Assembly: GCA_001643675.2 (NCBI GenBank)
Contig: LSRY02000002.1
Coordinates: 1,199,001 to 1,263,000 of the forward strand
Reading direction: 5' to 3'
Source of the DNA: Monocercomonoides exilis
Lineage: Eukaryota > Preaxostyla > Oxymonadida > Polymastigidae
Length of the DNA: 64,000 nt
The notes under the pieces are model-generated. The model worked only from the letters and a program-made list of their open reading frames with translations. It searched no databases and was not told the DNA's origin. The stretch's first letter is position 1, and every line of letters begins with the position of its first letter. This document shows, piece by piece, positions 41,207-52,843 of this stretch. The position numbers and the translations under genes are program-made.

Positions 41207-44200
41207 ATGAGTCTTTTTAGGTTCGAAAGTGTTTTGCTTAATCTACGATTTACAATTTTCTTTATTTGATATTATAAATATGATAAAATTTGTTTATATA
41301 GCACAAGAGAGTGGTGGTCTCACAAAGTTTCAAGTAATGAAGAGTATGGAAATCTTTCATTGTGCGTTGGAAATATCGACAATGAACCTTTAGCACGAGG
41401 TTTGTTATACATGTTTTATAATGTGCTTCTAAGTATCTATGACTCTACGATAAATGTTTTGAATACTTCATATTTGAAATTTCATCAACATTATTTTGAA
41501 ATTATTGTTTCATAATCATGATATCGCCACAAATATGGAAACTTTTTTTTTGAATTTTGATAACCATTTATAGACAAAATTGTGACTGGTTCATTTCAAG
41601 GAACACTTCGAATTTTTCTCCCAAGAAAGAACGAATACAACATGAACGATTTGATGCTTGAAGAAGATCTTGGTCAACCTATTCTCCAAGTTGCAGCAGG
41701 GAAGTTTCTCGCAGGATCTAAAAAATTAGCATTGGCCGTGCTGCACCCCCGAAAACTCGTGGTGTATTCAGTGATAACAATGGATATGGGAGGAGGACAA
41801 GCTTTTTCTGCTGATGAAGGTTGCTTTTATGCACTGTCAAAGAACTATGAGCATAAACTTCCAAGAAATGCACATTCAATGGTTTATGGACCATTTGGCG
41901 GGCAATATGACAGAGATTTTATTTGCGTTCAGTCAATGGATGGGTGCTATTCATTTTTTGAACAGGAAGTTCGAGGTTTTGACAGAGTTCTTCATGACTT
42001 CTTGCTACCTGGTCCTTTTGCTTATTTACAAGTTTGTTGCACTTTTATTTAAAGCATAAGTTTATTTTTTATTTTTTATTTTTTTTAAAATGTGATATAT
42101 CTTTTTATAAACACATTACAAACCTTGTTATTTTTTTCAATTAAAATTTTTGTTTAGTCACGCGATGCCTTTGTTATTGCGCTGTCAACAATGGAAGTTG
42201 TATGCATCCGCTATCAGACCTTTGCGAAGTCTATAGGCTCCACTCCACAGTACGTACACAACATTACACCAGACGATACAACCAGCCTGTTGGGACAAAT
42301 GGCTATTGGCGGAGTTGGAAGCACTCAGGACTTCTCCACAATCCCAACACTCGCACACCAACCGCTCCCAGAAGAGAAAGGGCGCATCGGCGTAGCAGCC
42401 ACCTCCCCATCAGCTGTGTCTTCTTCCTCTTTCTCGAAGCAGCTCAGAGAAGAATGGCGCACCTCCATTGGCGAGCACGTCGTGTCCATCCGCATCGGCC
42501 GCTGCACAGAGCATCTCGAAGCATCTCAGAGCGACATCCTCGTCTGCGGCACACACACGCTCTTCACACTGAAGGAGTCCGGAGATATCCGAAGGCAGCG
42601 GAGGAACGAGCGAGAACCCGCTATGATGACAACATTCTCACTCGCCCACGAAGAAAGAGGCGGTGCAAACAAAGAGCATCTTCTTGTCGCCACTTTCGAT
42701 GGGCTTTTGCTGGTGATGGACGATCAGACGCTGAAGTGGGCGTCGACAATCGACCGGGTGCCCACAGCCATCTGCGTGGGAGTCTTTGGCGATGTGCGGG
42801 GGCTGCTTGTGTGTCTGTTTGAAGACGGGGAGGTGAGGGTGTGCTATTTGGGCTCAGACCCCGTCAGCTCGAAGATCCCCGCAGCAAGTGGGAAGGAGCT
42901 GAACTACGAGGAGATGGAGAAAGAGCAGAAGAGGCTCAGGCAGATCATCAGAGACAGCTACAACCTCTTTGGCGGTTCATCATCTTCTTCTTCATCTTCT
43001 TCTTCCTCATCTTCCTCTTCTTCTTCTCAACAGAACGAGATTGTCACTCTTTTGGCGCAGGTTTCTATTCCACCAGACAATCCACACGAATCAATGGGCC
43101 TTCGTGTTGTGATGGTGCCTTCTCTGGCATCGCTCTCAGACATCGACACCTCCCCCGCCAAGGATTACCATCTCTCTTCGTATTCATTTCCATCATCATC
43201 ATCATCATCATCCTCTTCATCTTCCTCTTCCTCCGCTGCTTCTTCTGGCACAGCCTCGCCTGCTGGTGGTGTCTCCGCCCGTTCTTCCACACCCATCGAC
43301 GATGGCAGGCCACGCACGCCTCGTTCATCAATTGGCAGTTCATCATCATCTTCTTCTTCACAACCTTCCTCACTCAGCAGAGGGGATGCAAGTGTGGAGC
43401 CGATTGCATCATCCCTCTCACTTCGGCTGGTGTTGGGCTCAGTTCTGAGTGAAGAGCTCATACAAGAGCTGAGGGACGATGCAGAAGCCGAGCTGGAGGA
43501 GCTGGAGGAAGAAGAGGAGGAGGACAGGCAGAGAGAGGCTAATGGAGAATACGACGATGATGAAGAGGAAGAAGAAGGAGAAGGAGAAGAAGGAGAAGAA
43601 AGGATGCGGAGGCCGAGCGATCTGGCACAGCAGAGAAAAGAAAGGGCAGAGCGAAGAAGAGAAAGAAGAGAAGCCGATCGAAAGCGCATTGAGCAGCAGA
43701 TTGCGAATCCTTCCTTTGAGATTGAGAACATGCTGGTGAATGTGGTGCTCCCGTTCCCTTTTATCTTGCTGTCTCAGTCGGAGTGGTGTGTGACGGATGC
43801 CAGCTGCGCCAAGCCTTCTGTGTCATTCACCATCCCTTCGCTCACGTTTAGCAACCAGATGGAGTCAATCTATTTGCCATTTGTAGCACTCGTCCCCAGA
43901 AACACGATGTTCACGTCGCTGAATGCATTCGCCACGATTATGTACGACGATCCGATTAATGGGTATGAGGTGGATGTGTTATCAATGAAAAATTTAACGT
44001 TTATTTATTTATTTATTAATTTCATTTTATTTTGAATAATTTTTCATTTTATTCAATAATCATCCTATTTATTACATACCCCTTCCCCTCTTTTTTCCCC
44101 CCAACACAACCACATCCACTCCATTCTATTCCCCCTTCTTTCATCACCAGTGGCACTCGCACTGTCTCCTGCACCTTCACCCTCCCCTTACGTTCTGTGT

Positions 44201-45463
44201 GCCGTGCTGTCCCTCCCATCAAAGCAGTCTCATACAAACTGACCATCGACACCAATCGCCCCCCACTCACCATTGAAGAGCTTTACTCCTCCTTCGACAA
44301 GCTCACTGCAGATGTGCTGTCAGCTCCGCTTGTGTTGTCCTTCCTGTACCATTCTGGGCAGGACGCCACAGTTCTTGTATCCACGTCAAAGGGAAGGTAT
44401 CGTGTGCAGTCTTCCTCTCTGGACGCACTCCGGTGTGTGTCAGAGGACCTGCTGGCGAGGCTGTGGAAGATTCTTGGGCAGAAGGAGAGGGAGAGGCTGA
44501 GCGAAGAGGCAGAAGCAGAGGCTGAAGCATCAGCAGGAGGGAGTGAGGTGGCTGTGGCGAAGAAAGCAGAAGACGCAGAGCCGCTGGCCATCTTCTGCAC
44601 AGACCCGATTCCGTACCAGCCGATCTTCACAGCAATCGACGAGCACTTTGCAGTGAGGCAGCAGATGAGGGGCACTTTGATGGAGATGGAGAAGAAAGCA
44701 GCGCTTTTGAAGGCGATTGAGAAGCGGCTGCTGGTCAAATGCAAAGAAAAATCAGTGTCCTCGCTGTCGAACATGGATGTGTTTTTCGACCTCATCCTGA
44801 ACGAGCAGCGGGAGCTGGTGAACCGAATGTGCTTCCTGATGAACAAACTGGCAGGAGCAGCGCTGCATTTGGAGAATGCTCTGGGTATTATGCTGTTTAT
44901 AGCCACACTCAAGCTGAAGATGGGGCCAGAGGAGACGGCGCTGTGCAAAGGGCTGTTCCAGTCACCATTAGCGTTCCTGTCGCCTCTTGTGCTGTCAACA
45001 GACTACTCTTCAGAAGGCGGGTTTTTGGGCGGGGCAGGAGGAGGAGGGGGAGATGAGGATGGGGAGGAAGATGAGGAGGGAAGAGGAGGAGGAGGAAGCG
45101 GAGGCAGTGGAGGTGGGGGTGCATCAAGCACGACGATTGTGGGAGGGTTTGAAGAGACGACAGAGGCAGCGCTGATGAGGGTGATGAAGACGCAGATGAG
45201 GAGGAAGTCAGACGGAGAAGGAAGGATTGAGACAGGCACCATTGCAACTTATCTGGAATTCCCGCCGAGCTCTGCAAGAATAAAGAAAGCTATTCAGGTA
45301 CGTGTAAAATATTATTGTTCTATTTATTTTTTTAAACAATTAATATTTCAATGAAAAATTTTCAATTTTTAATTTGAATAATAATAATAATAAAAAATAG
45401 ACCTTCTTTGACATGCTTGGGAAGGGATACACACTTCTGCCAGATCAGCCAGACTCATTCTAA
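41207..45463 (+). CDS. BBS9: BBSome subunit BBS9 (PTHB1)
   Basis: BBS9 is the central scaffold of the BBSome, which moves membrane proteins in and out of cilia with IFT. Six exons: 41207-41220, 41302-41399, 41574-42031, 42158-43962, 44151-45297 and 45401-45463; 1194 residues. The 14-base first exon gives MSLFS, and splicing yields MSLFSTREWWSHK, matching the BBS9 start MSLFKARDWWS. Propeller blocks follow: DKIVTGSFQGTLRIF, LQVAAGKF, LAVLHPRKLVVYSV, RDFICVQSMDGCYSFFEQE, LLPGPFAY, SDILVCGTHTLFTLKESGDI, DDQTLKWASTIDRVPTAI and VRVCYLGSDP. Later YKLTIDTNRPPLTIEELYSSF matches the post-propeller platform. Poly-Ser and acidic inserts in exon 4 (about 42978-43700) and a Gly-rich insert in exon 5 explain the excess over the usual 880-900 residues. 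Its presence implies a working cilium/flagellum. Confidence 0.93.
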
Positions 45464-45608
45464 TCAAACAACCGCTCTCAGCTTAAAATACATTCACGTT
45501 TGATTTTCTCATTTTTTTTTATTGAAGAATATTTGCGAAAATTTAATAATTTTCTAACAATTCTCTTATTTCTTGCTTTTGTCATTTATACGTTTCTCTA
45601 TCTATCTA

Positions 45609-45639
<31 letters not shown>

Positions 45640-46187
45640 TTCTCTTTCTCTCCTTCCCTCCCTTCATGCTTCAATCACAGATCCAATCTCTTTTCATAAG
45701 TCACGTCTCATTTAATCCTCTCTGACATTCTACAAACTACAAACTACTAACATCTATTTATTGTGTTTATTCTTTTCCTTTTTTATTCAATCATCTTTTC
45801 ATCTTTTTCATCCTCGTCATCTTTTTCATTCGCTGTTTTGCACACTTTCACCAAAAACATTCTGCAAACAGCATCATAAAAAACAACAAATGTTTGGCTT
45901 TTTATTGAAATGGCGAAATGACATTAGAAACATAAAAATAAACATTTTGATGTTTAAAGGACGAGAAAGAAAGGATCAGAATAAAAAGATTGGAGGAGTT
46001 ATCAAAAGAAAGAAACGGATTAATCGAGAAAAGGCGATAAAAACTAAACAAAAGCAAAAACAAACAAACAAACAAATAAATAAATAAAAAATACTTTGTG
46101 AATTGTCTAAGTTTATGTGCTCATTTAAAAAATAAATACTATTATTTTGCACAACAAGAACTTAAAATGAAATAACAAAGCGACCCC
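45464..46187. other. Intergenic region between convergent genes, with pyrimidine repeat
   Basis: About 720 bases between the BBS9 stop and the coiled-coil gene stop. A TCTA then TTTCTC tract of about 60 bases runs from about 45597 to 45656. The rest is AT-rich with A runs near 46070. No supported gene. Confidence 0.55.
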
Positions 46188-48347
46188 TCAACTTGGATGT
46201 GGATGGAGCGAAGGAAAGCGATGTGCAGTTGGATGATTGGAAGAGTAAGTGTTGAAGATAGACAACAAGGACAAGCAGATGCTGAAGATGAGAAGAACAC
46301 ACAAAACTGCCTCAAACACCTTTGTGGCTTTGCTTTTCTTGTTCAATGAAACAGGCTGCTCAAAATACTTTGCTAAGGATAAAGTGGATGAAGTGCGTTT
46401 GGCTGAAGATTTTTGAGAAGATGAAGAAGGAGGAGAAGGAGAAGAAGATGAGGAAGATGAAGAAATTGTATTAGAGGGTGTATTACAAAGCTCAGGTTTT
46501 CTTCGCATCACATCACAAGAAGACGATGAAGAAGAAGGAGATAATTCATCATTGTCTTCATCAACACACTCTCCACTCTTTTGCACAATGTTTGACTTAT
46601 CACATTCTCCTTCTCCTGTCTCTTTTTTCGATTCTTCTTCTTCTTCCCCTTCTTCCTCCCCCTCTTCCTCTTCTTCTTTCTCTTCTTTTTTATGTCTCAA
46701 TCTGCTTATTTGCGAAGTAGGCACTCTGTTTGCTTCAAGTTCCTCGACAGCTGCAAGCAGCTCTTTCAGTTCGTTCTCTGCAGATTGCTTAATGGCAGTA
46801 GCCTTTTTGAGCAGCTCAATCAACTCCAGCGCCTGCTCAATCTCCTTTTCGGTTTCTTCTTTGGATTCTTCTTCTTCTTCTTCCTCTTCCTCTTCCCCTT
46901 CCCCTTCCCCTTCTTCTTCTTCTTCTTCCCCTTCCTCCTCCTCTTTCTTATCCATTGCTTCATTCATTTTCAATTTCTTTATTTGCTCTTCTTCGGCTTT
47001 ACTTCTTTCTTCCTCCTCTTTCTTCTTTTGTTCCTCCAATATTCGCTTTTTCTCTTTTATTTTTTCTTCCTCTTGTTTTTTCTCCATTTCTTTCTTCTTC
47101 TTTTCTTCCTCTTTCTTCTTCTTTTCCTCCTCCTCTTCTTTCTTTTTCCTCTCTTCTTCCTTCCTTTTCTGTTCTTCTCTCTTCTTTCTATCTTCAATCA
47201 GCTTTTTCCTTCTTTCTTCATCTGCCTTCTTCTTCTTCTCTTCTTCCTCTTCTTTCGCCTTTCTTGCCTTTTCCCTCTGCCTCTTTTCTTCTTCTTCTTT
47301 CTTCATCCTTTCTTCCTCTCTCTTTTTCCTTTCTTCTCTCTTCTTTTCCTCCATTTCTTTTCTCCGTTTTTCTTCTCTCTTTCTCTTCTCTTCTTCTTCA
47401 ATTCTCGCTTTTTCCTCTTCTTCCCTCTTCTTCTTTTCTTCCTCTTCCTTCTTCCTTCTCCTTTCCTCTTCTCTTTTTTTTCTTTCTTCCTCTTTTTTCT
47501 TTCTTTCCTCTATTTCTCTTTTGACACGTTCTTCTTCTCTCCTCTTTCTTTCTTCTTCCTCTTCTTTTTTCTTTCGTTCCTCCTCTTCTCTTTTAATTCT
47601 TTCCTCCTCTTCCCTCTTCTTCCTTTCTTCTTCTTCCTTTCTTTTTCTCTCTTCCTCTTTTCGAATTCTTTCTTCTTCCTCCTTTTTCTTTTTTTCTTCC
47701 TCCACTTTTCTTCTTTCTTCTTCAACCTTTTTTCTTTCCCTTTCTTCTTCTTCTCTTTCAATTTTTTGCTGCTCTTCAATTATTATCTTTTTTGATAATA
47801 AATCTTCATTCTCCATAAAGTGCGCTTCTTGCGATTCTTTTTCTTGCTGTTCTTTTAATCTTCTTTCTTCTTCAATTTGTTTTAAGTGCAATTCCTTTTC
47901 CATTTGAGCACGTTGCTGTTGACGTTTCGCATAATTCCTTGCCTTCCTTTTAAATTCTTCTTGTTGGCGTTCTTTTTCTTCTGTTTCATGAGCGACTTGC
48001 TCGAAAAATTGAAGGGCTGAGCTTGATTCATACGTTGGTTTTACAATTACTTGAGAATAGTGGTGATGGTCTTTTCTCTTCCCTCCAATATCTGTTGCAG
48101 AATGACTTTTGTGCTGAACTGTTTGAAAGCTTTTTGAATTATCGTAAAATTCCCTTTGAATAGGCTTTGATTGCGAGACATCAGCTTTCAACAACTTTAA
48201 GCGTGTTAAATCAAGAGCAGGAAGAATGTTTTTATTTCCATTCGAAGATAGAACTTGTTCCTTCTGCATTTTATCAGTGGGATCTATTTTTGCAACGCTA
48301 TTTACCTTTGAATCCTCGGAAATATTATCTATTGTCTTTGTGAACAT
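46188..48347 (-). CDS. Long coiled-coil protein with C-terminal membrane anchor
   Basis: A single 719-residue frame begins at the ATG at 48347. Residues 1-120 are mixed and lightly conserved-looking (NILPALDLTRLKLLKADV, QVIVKPTYESSSALQFFEQV). Residues about 125-480 are an almost pure Glu/Lys/Arg coiled coil of KKEEEE and RKKREEEE repeats. A leucine-bearing helix IEQALELIELLKKATAIKQS follows, then acidic and Ser runs. Near the C-terminus, ATKVFEAVLCVLLIFSICLSLL forms one membrane segment with about 25 residues after it, so a tail-anchored or single-pass protein is likely, with the coil in the cytosol. I assign no family: KE-rich coils attract spurious matches to caldesmon- or trichohyalin-like proteins. 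Confidence 0.7.
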   Translation of the reverse strand: MFTKTIDNISEDSKVNSVAKIDPTDKMQKEQVLSSNGNKNILPALDLTRLKLLKADVSQSKPIQREFYDNSKSFQTVQHKSHSATDIGGKRKDHHHYSQVIVKPTYESSSALQFFEQVAHETEEKERQQEEFKRKARNYAKRQQQRAQMEKELHLKQIEEERRLKEQQEKESQEAHFMENEDLLSKKIIIEEQQKIEREEEERERKKVEEERRKVEEEKKKKEEEERIRKEEERKRKEEEERKKREEEERIKREEEERKKKEEEEERKRREEERVKREIEERKKKEEERKKREEERRRKKEEEEKKKREEEEKARIEEEEKRKREEKRRKEMEEKKREERKKREEERMKKEEEEKRQREKARKAKEEEEEKKKKADEERRKKLIEDRKKREEQKRKEEERKKKEEEEEKKKKEEEKKKKEMEKKQEEEKIKEKKRILEEQKKKEEEERSKAEEEQIKKLKMNEAMDKKEEEEGEEEEEEGEGEGEEEEEEEEEESKEETEKEIEQALELIELLKKATAIKQSAENELKELLAAVEELEANRVPTSQISRLRHKKEEKEEEEEGEEEGEEEEESKKETGEGECDKSNIVQKSGECVDEDNDELSPSSSSSSCDVMRRKPELCNTPSNTISSSSSSSSPSPPSSSSQKSSAKRTSSTLSLAKYFEQPVSLNKKSKATKVFEAVLCVLLIFSICLSLLSIFNTYSSNHPTAHRFPSLHPHPS

Positions 48348-49109
48348 AAATTACCCATTGAACAAACAGCGTCATTAAATTATAAATGACAATATAAAAA
48401 GAGCCAAATTAATTAAAAAATTGTTTGTTGCCATTCCAAACCTCATCTTTAAAGTTATTCATTTGTAAAAAGATTAAAAGATAAGTGATTAATTTTGGTT
48501 AAGATCCTTAACGATCAGACAAGAAGAGTGATTCAAAAAGATAGCAAAAACCGACATGATAGAAAGATGCGTAGAAGATCTCAAAGTTGTGAAAAAATGA
48601 AGTCAATAAGAATACATAAATAAGTTTAAAAGATATTTTGTAAAATTGATAATTAGAATTATCAACATTTTGGAAAAAAAAATTGTGCAATGACAAGAAA
48701 AGAAGAAATTAAAAGAAAATTCAGGGTGAGGGAAAAGAAAAAGAACGTATGCTAAAAACAGGCATGACAACAAAATAGAAACATGATCTGATCAAAAATT
48801 AATGAGTCGAAAAAAAAGAAAAAAGAAAAATCAAATAAACTTATAAACGCATTTATTTGCCTTTGAGATAACAGAAATAATGAAACACAGATAGGTTTGT
48901 ATGAAGTCATATAAAATAAACAATACATTTAACGTGAATGCATGCGAATTACTCTTCATTTGATTCATTCCTTTTTTCCCCTTGCTCAAAAGATGAAAAA
49001 AATAAAATTATATATTTTTCCCTTTTCTTTTGGCCACTATCTGTTTTCCTTGCACCATCATCATCATCATCTTCTTCTTCTTCATCTTCATCTTCTTCAT
49101 CTTTAACAG
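48348..49109. other. Intergenic region upstream of the coiled-coil gene
   Basis: About 760 bases between two minus-strand genes. It holds the promoter of the coiled-coil gene at its left and the 3' end of the next gene at its right. A short ATC/TTC repeat lies at about 49056-49100, antisense to nothing firm. No gene is supported. Confidence 0.5.
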
Positions 49110-49855
49110 TCACGAATACACCAACACAACTTTGTCCAATCGGCGAAGAACGGTTTTGAACTCAACAGCCTCCTGCTTCGGGTCAATGAAATGTACAAGC
49201 GCCTTCATCTGCTCAGTGACATTGTGGCACGTCCCATCACGGAGATAGAGAGAGAAGAGCTGGCCATCCGCTAAAATAAAAAATAATAATAATAATAAAT
49301 AAATAAATAAAAATAAAAAAAAAAAAAAAAAAATTAAAAAAAAATTAAAAAAAAATCATAAATGAAACATGGACAAGAATATGAATAAGAATTATATATG
49401 AGCAAAAACAAACACAAAATAAGTCTTTTTATTAAAATTTTTAAAAAAATTTTCCTTTCACTTAAAAAATAGACATAATAACAGTTCCTCTCTCAAATAA
49501 CAAACATCGGATGAGGAGGGCATAATCGTAGCAAAGAACAAAGCACCGCAGCGTGGAGATGGGAACGGGAAGAGGAATTGCTTTTACCCTCGTTGTCAGC
49601 ACAGACACAACTTTTGATGGATTCACATCTCTAAAGAAAATAAATAAATAAACAAATAAACAAATAAAATAAAATTAGGATAAAGAAAATAAGGAATGAT
49701 TATGAAAACAACATTGCGAAGGGAAAATGAACAATTATAATCTCCAATATAAATTTCATTATATCGGGAAAAAAAAAGTAAAAAAGCATTAATTCACTTA
49801 TTTGAGTTATTTCGTTTCATATCAAAATACTCACCATTCCATTTTTTTTCCAACA

Positions 49856-49896
<41 letters not shown>

Positions 49897-51994
49897 ATTT
49901 TTTTAACAATCCATACATATTGTGGTAATTCGTGTGAATGATTGTCCCTCGATCGCTGATGAAGCATATGCGCGTCCCCACAGCAACATCTGCAATCCTC
50001 TCGTTCCGGAAGAAAAGTGAGGGTGAAAGTGGAGTGAAATGGAGGATTGACCGAGAAGCTTCGACTGTGAACAAGAAATAATGACAGAAATAATAATAAT
50101 AATAATAATAATTAAATAATTTTTAATAAAAGAAATAAAGAAATAAAACCAAAGCATTTTCATTCAAAAAAATAAAAATAAAAATAAAATTAAAATTAAA
50201 AATTAAAAATAAAGACATACAAGAAGTGCTGCGTATAAAGACGATGCCTTCATCCGTCAGGAACATCCGGCAATTTGGGAAGTACTTAATAATACGGTGC
50301 TGTCCAAAGATGCCATATCGCCCTTGTTCAGTGAGGATGGATGGAACAGCAGAAGAGGAAGAAGAGGAAGAGGAAGAAGAAGATGGCCCACCAACACCAG
50401 ATTGGGATGATGGAGATGAAGATGAGGACCTGCTGATAAAGCCTGGATAGTAGCAAGGCTGATGTGAAAAGCGAAGAAAATTACATGTTTTTAATAAATA
50501 AATGGTTTTTTTTTTAATAAAATAAAATAAAATAAAATAAAATAAAATAAATAAATAAATAAATAAAGAGGTGAATATGCCAACAAATAAAGGAACTTTT
50601 CCAACAAACTTTGAATTTTGATGAATCTGTCAATTCAATCGCACCTCTTCCATGTTTCATTCGTGTAATCTCGTCGTATTCGCTCAAATCACCATAGACA
50701 AACACAGCATTGTTTTCTTCAATGAAAGTGGTAATGAATGAATTATTAATGAATGTTCAATAAATGAATAGTCATAAGTTATATATGCAAAGATTGATAT
50801 ATAAAAAATATAAATTAAAATTAAAGAAGAAAATAGAAAATAACAGACTAAGAATAACAATAATAGATCCATTTTCTTCGACAGTAAAAAATGATATTGT
50901 TGAAGGACCAAGGCTGCTCATAACAGTTCCATCAGAAGAAGAGAAAGGAGGAAGCTAATAAACACAGAAAAAAAATAAGGTTTTTTATAAATAAATAAAC
51001 AAAAAGGAAAAAATAAATTGCAACAATTTGAATAAAAAAGACTTTGCAAACCACTTTCCATCCTTCTTTCATGCTACATCGTTCACCTCTCTCATTCACT
51101 TTTAGCCCTATAAGTTGTCCCTTTGCTGTATTTTTTGAATAAATACAACAAAGCAGTTATAAACAAATGAAAAAACACAAAAAATATCAGTAATATAATT
51201 AAAAAAGTTGAAGAATGCTATACCAGTCATAATGCATGCTATTTCTTCATTTGCTTCAATTTGGACACACGGTAAATTTGACGGAGGCATTGGTAGATCA
51301 ATGATCCATTTCTTCATTGCACTTCTCAATGGATCCACAACCGGAGATTGAAACGTGCAAATTCGCTTCCACATTCTACAAGAAGTATCAGCAATTATAG
51401 ATGCTGTCATTCCAATTTCTTGACCATCGGGAACAGGTACAAAATCTGAATAAAAATATATATACAAATAGACAAAATAAACACTTCTAAAATTAAATCT
51501 TTATGCAATATCAATACCAAAAAATAGTGCAATAGAAGACATGCGCGGGTGAATTTGTGTTGGATGAAACGGGGTGAGATATTCAAATGAAAAAGGGCAA
51601 AGTTTAAGTCTCGAGAAATCATTGAGTGCTGGATTTGATAAGACTGATTCCAGATCTTCAACCGAATTTAGTACAATAAATTTTCTTCCAGCCGAATCCC
51701 GTTTCGCTGAATCAAAAAAGAAACAATAAAATAAATAATATTTTTAAAATTTAAAAAGAACCTTTCAAAGTAATTGCAGAAAGTCGAGGATTTAATTTTA
51801 AAAGATATGTTGATTTGCAGATTGCAAGAAACTGTATGTTCACAAAAAAATATATGATTAACTTTTCTGAAACATTGAAAATCGCAAACATTTTGGATGT
51901 CCAGAACAGAAAACATTTCACTAACAATTTTGAGCATTATTTCTTGAGATAAACCGCCAATTCCATTCGGCACATTAAAGTTCGAAGGTTCCAT
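49110..51994 (-). CDS. Eleven-exon protein with F-box-like start and propeller-like body
   Basis: Exons: 51994-51890, 51831-51762, 51706-51518, 51445-51224, 51125-51052, 50954-50849, 50716-50610, 50458-50221, 50064-49917, 49630-49506 and 49270-49110; 514 residues. The N-terminus, GLSQEIMLKIVSEMFSVLDIQNFLAICKSTYLLKLNPRLS, has the helix pattern of an F-box. The body has repeated strand-turn units (GSIIVILKNNAVFVYGDLSEY, GRYGIFGQHRIIKYFP, RICFISDRGTIIHTN, GQLFSLYLRDG) that suggest a beta-propeller, perhaps RCC1-like, but no canonical repeat is met. If right, it would be a substrate receptor of an SCF ubiquitin ligase; this is inference. Introns hold an A-run of about 38 (49857-49894, sense T) and TTTA/TTTTA arrays (about 49275-49310, 49638-49668 and 50516-50569). 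The start is 215 bases from the divergent LSM8. Confidence 0.65.
49857..49894 (-). repeat. Homopolymer tract (T on the sense strand) in intron 9
   Basis: A run of about 38 A on the plus strand lies in the intron 49916-49631 of the minus-strand F-box-like gene, close to its 5' splice site. The sense RNA would carry a U tract. Confidence 0.75.
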
Positions 51995-52209
51995 TGGCGT
52001 GTATCTCTACTCAAATGAGATCAACAGCACAAAGATCTAATTCGATCCTCTCCAATAAACTTTTTTTTATCGAAATCAAAACCGCCTTCTGAAATTCTTC
52101 TGATAGCCTCATTGAAAAGTTGTAAGAGCAAACGTTGTTAAGTTTTTGTAAAAGAAAAATTGATCTTGAATCAATAATTAATTACAAATTCTCTTTAATT
52201 GTGCTTCAA
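51995..52209. promoter_or_regulatory. 215-base bidirectional promoter, F-box-like / LSM8
   Basis: Opposing start codons at 51994 (-) and 52210 (+) enclose 215 bases. AT-rich; no distinct motif recognised. Confidence 0.35.
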
Positions 52210-52608
52210 ATGGCAGATTATTTGGAAAGAACTGTTCAAATTGTGACAAATGATGGGAAAATTATTGTAGTATGCGAATGATCCGTTTACGTTATGCATA
52301 ATTGCTTACTCTTTTTTTTCATTTCAAAAAAGGGAAAATTACGTGGGATCGATGATAAAACAAATTGCTTGCTTCAAAACTGCGAAGAACGCGTTTTTTC
52401 TATGAATAAAGACATGGAATCTATTCCTTTGGGAGTTTATATTATTCGTGGTGATAGCATGTGTGCAATTTTTTCATTTTTCATTTCATAAATTTAAAAA
52501 CTAAAAAGAGCTTGCATAGGAGAGGTTGATGTAGACGCAGAAAGCGCAATTGAAGTGGAAAAAATCAGAGCGCCTCCATTGAAACCTATTATTCACGTGG
52601 CATTTTGA
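52210..52608 (+). CDS. LSM8: U6 snRNA-associated Sm-like protein LSM8
   Basis: LSM8 is the subunit that defines the nuclear LSM2-8 ring on the U6 snRNA 3' end, needed for spliceosome function. Three exons: 52210-52269, 52333-52460 and 52509-52608; 95 residues, the usual size. Sm1: TVQIVTNDGKIIVGKLRGIDDKTNCLLQ; Sm2: PLGVYIIRGDSIACIGEVD, with the RGD motif that typifies LSM proteins. ERVFS and the C-terminal EKIRAPPLKPI match LSM8 rather than LSM1. Intron donors are GTATGC and GTGTGC; the introns are 63 and 48 bases, among the shortest here. Its presence fits the high intron load of the window. Confidence 0.93.
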
Positions 52609-52843
52609 ATAAATTACAGTAGTATTTGCAATTGAAAAAGAGACAGAAAATGCGCAAAAACGATTCTATTCATGTTGAAAACATGTTGCAGTTGAAAATA
52701 TAAAGATAAATAAACGCAAATGAAACGCTATTTTCCCGGCTCTAAGCTAGATATTTTTGTTTAATACTATATCAAAAACACAGCCTTTGGGAATGAAAAG
52801 AAAAAGAAATAAAGCATGTCTCTTTAACAGAAAAATTCGTGTT

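Noticed and set aside
42202-42822. 206-codon Arg/His-rich frame overlapping BBS9 exon 4
   Set aside because: It is an out-of-frame shadow in GC-richer coding sequence; the BBS9 frame carries the conserved propeller motifs.
46552-47907. 451-codon Ser/Phe-rich plus-strand frame opposite the coiled-coil gene
   Set aside because: It is the mirror of GAA/GAG/AAG codons on the minus strand; the repeat has no stops in either direction, and the minus frame has a natural start, mixed N-terminus and membrane segment.
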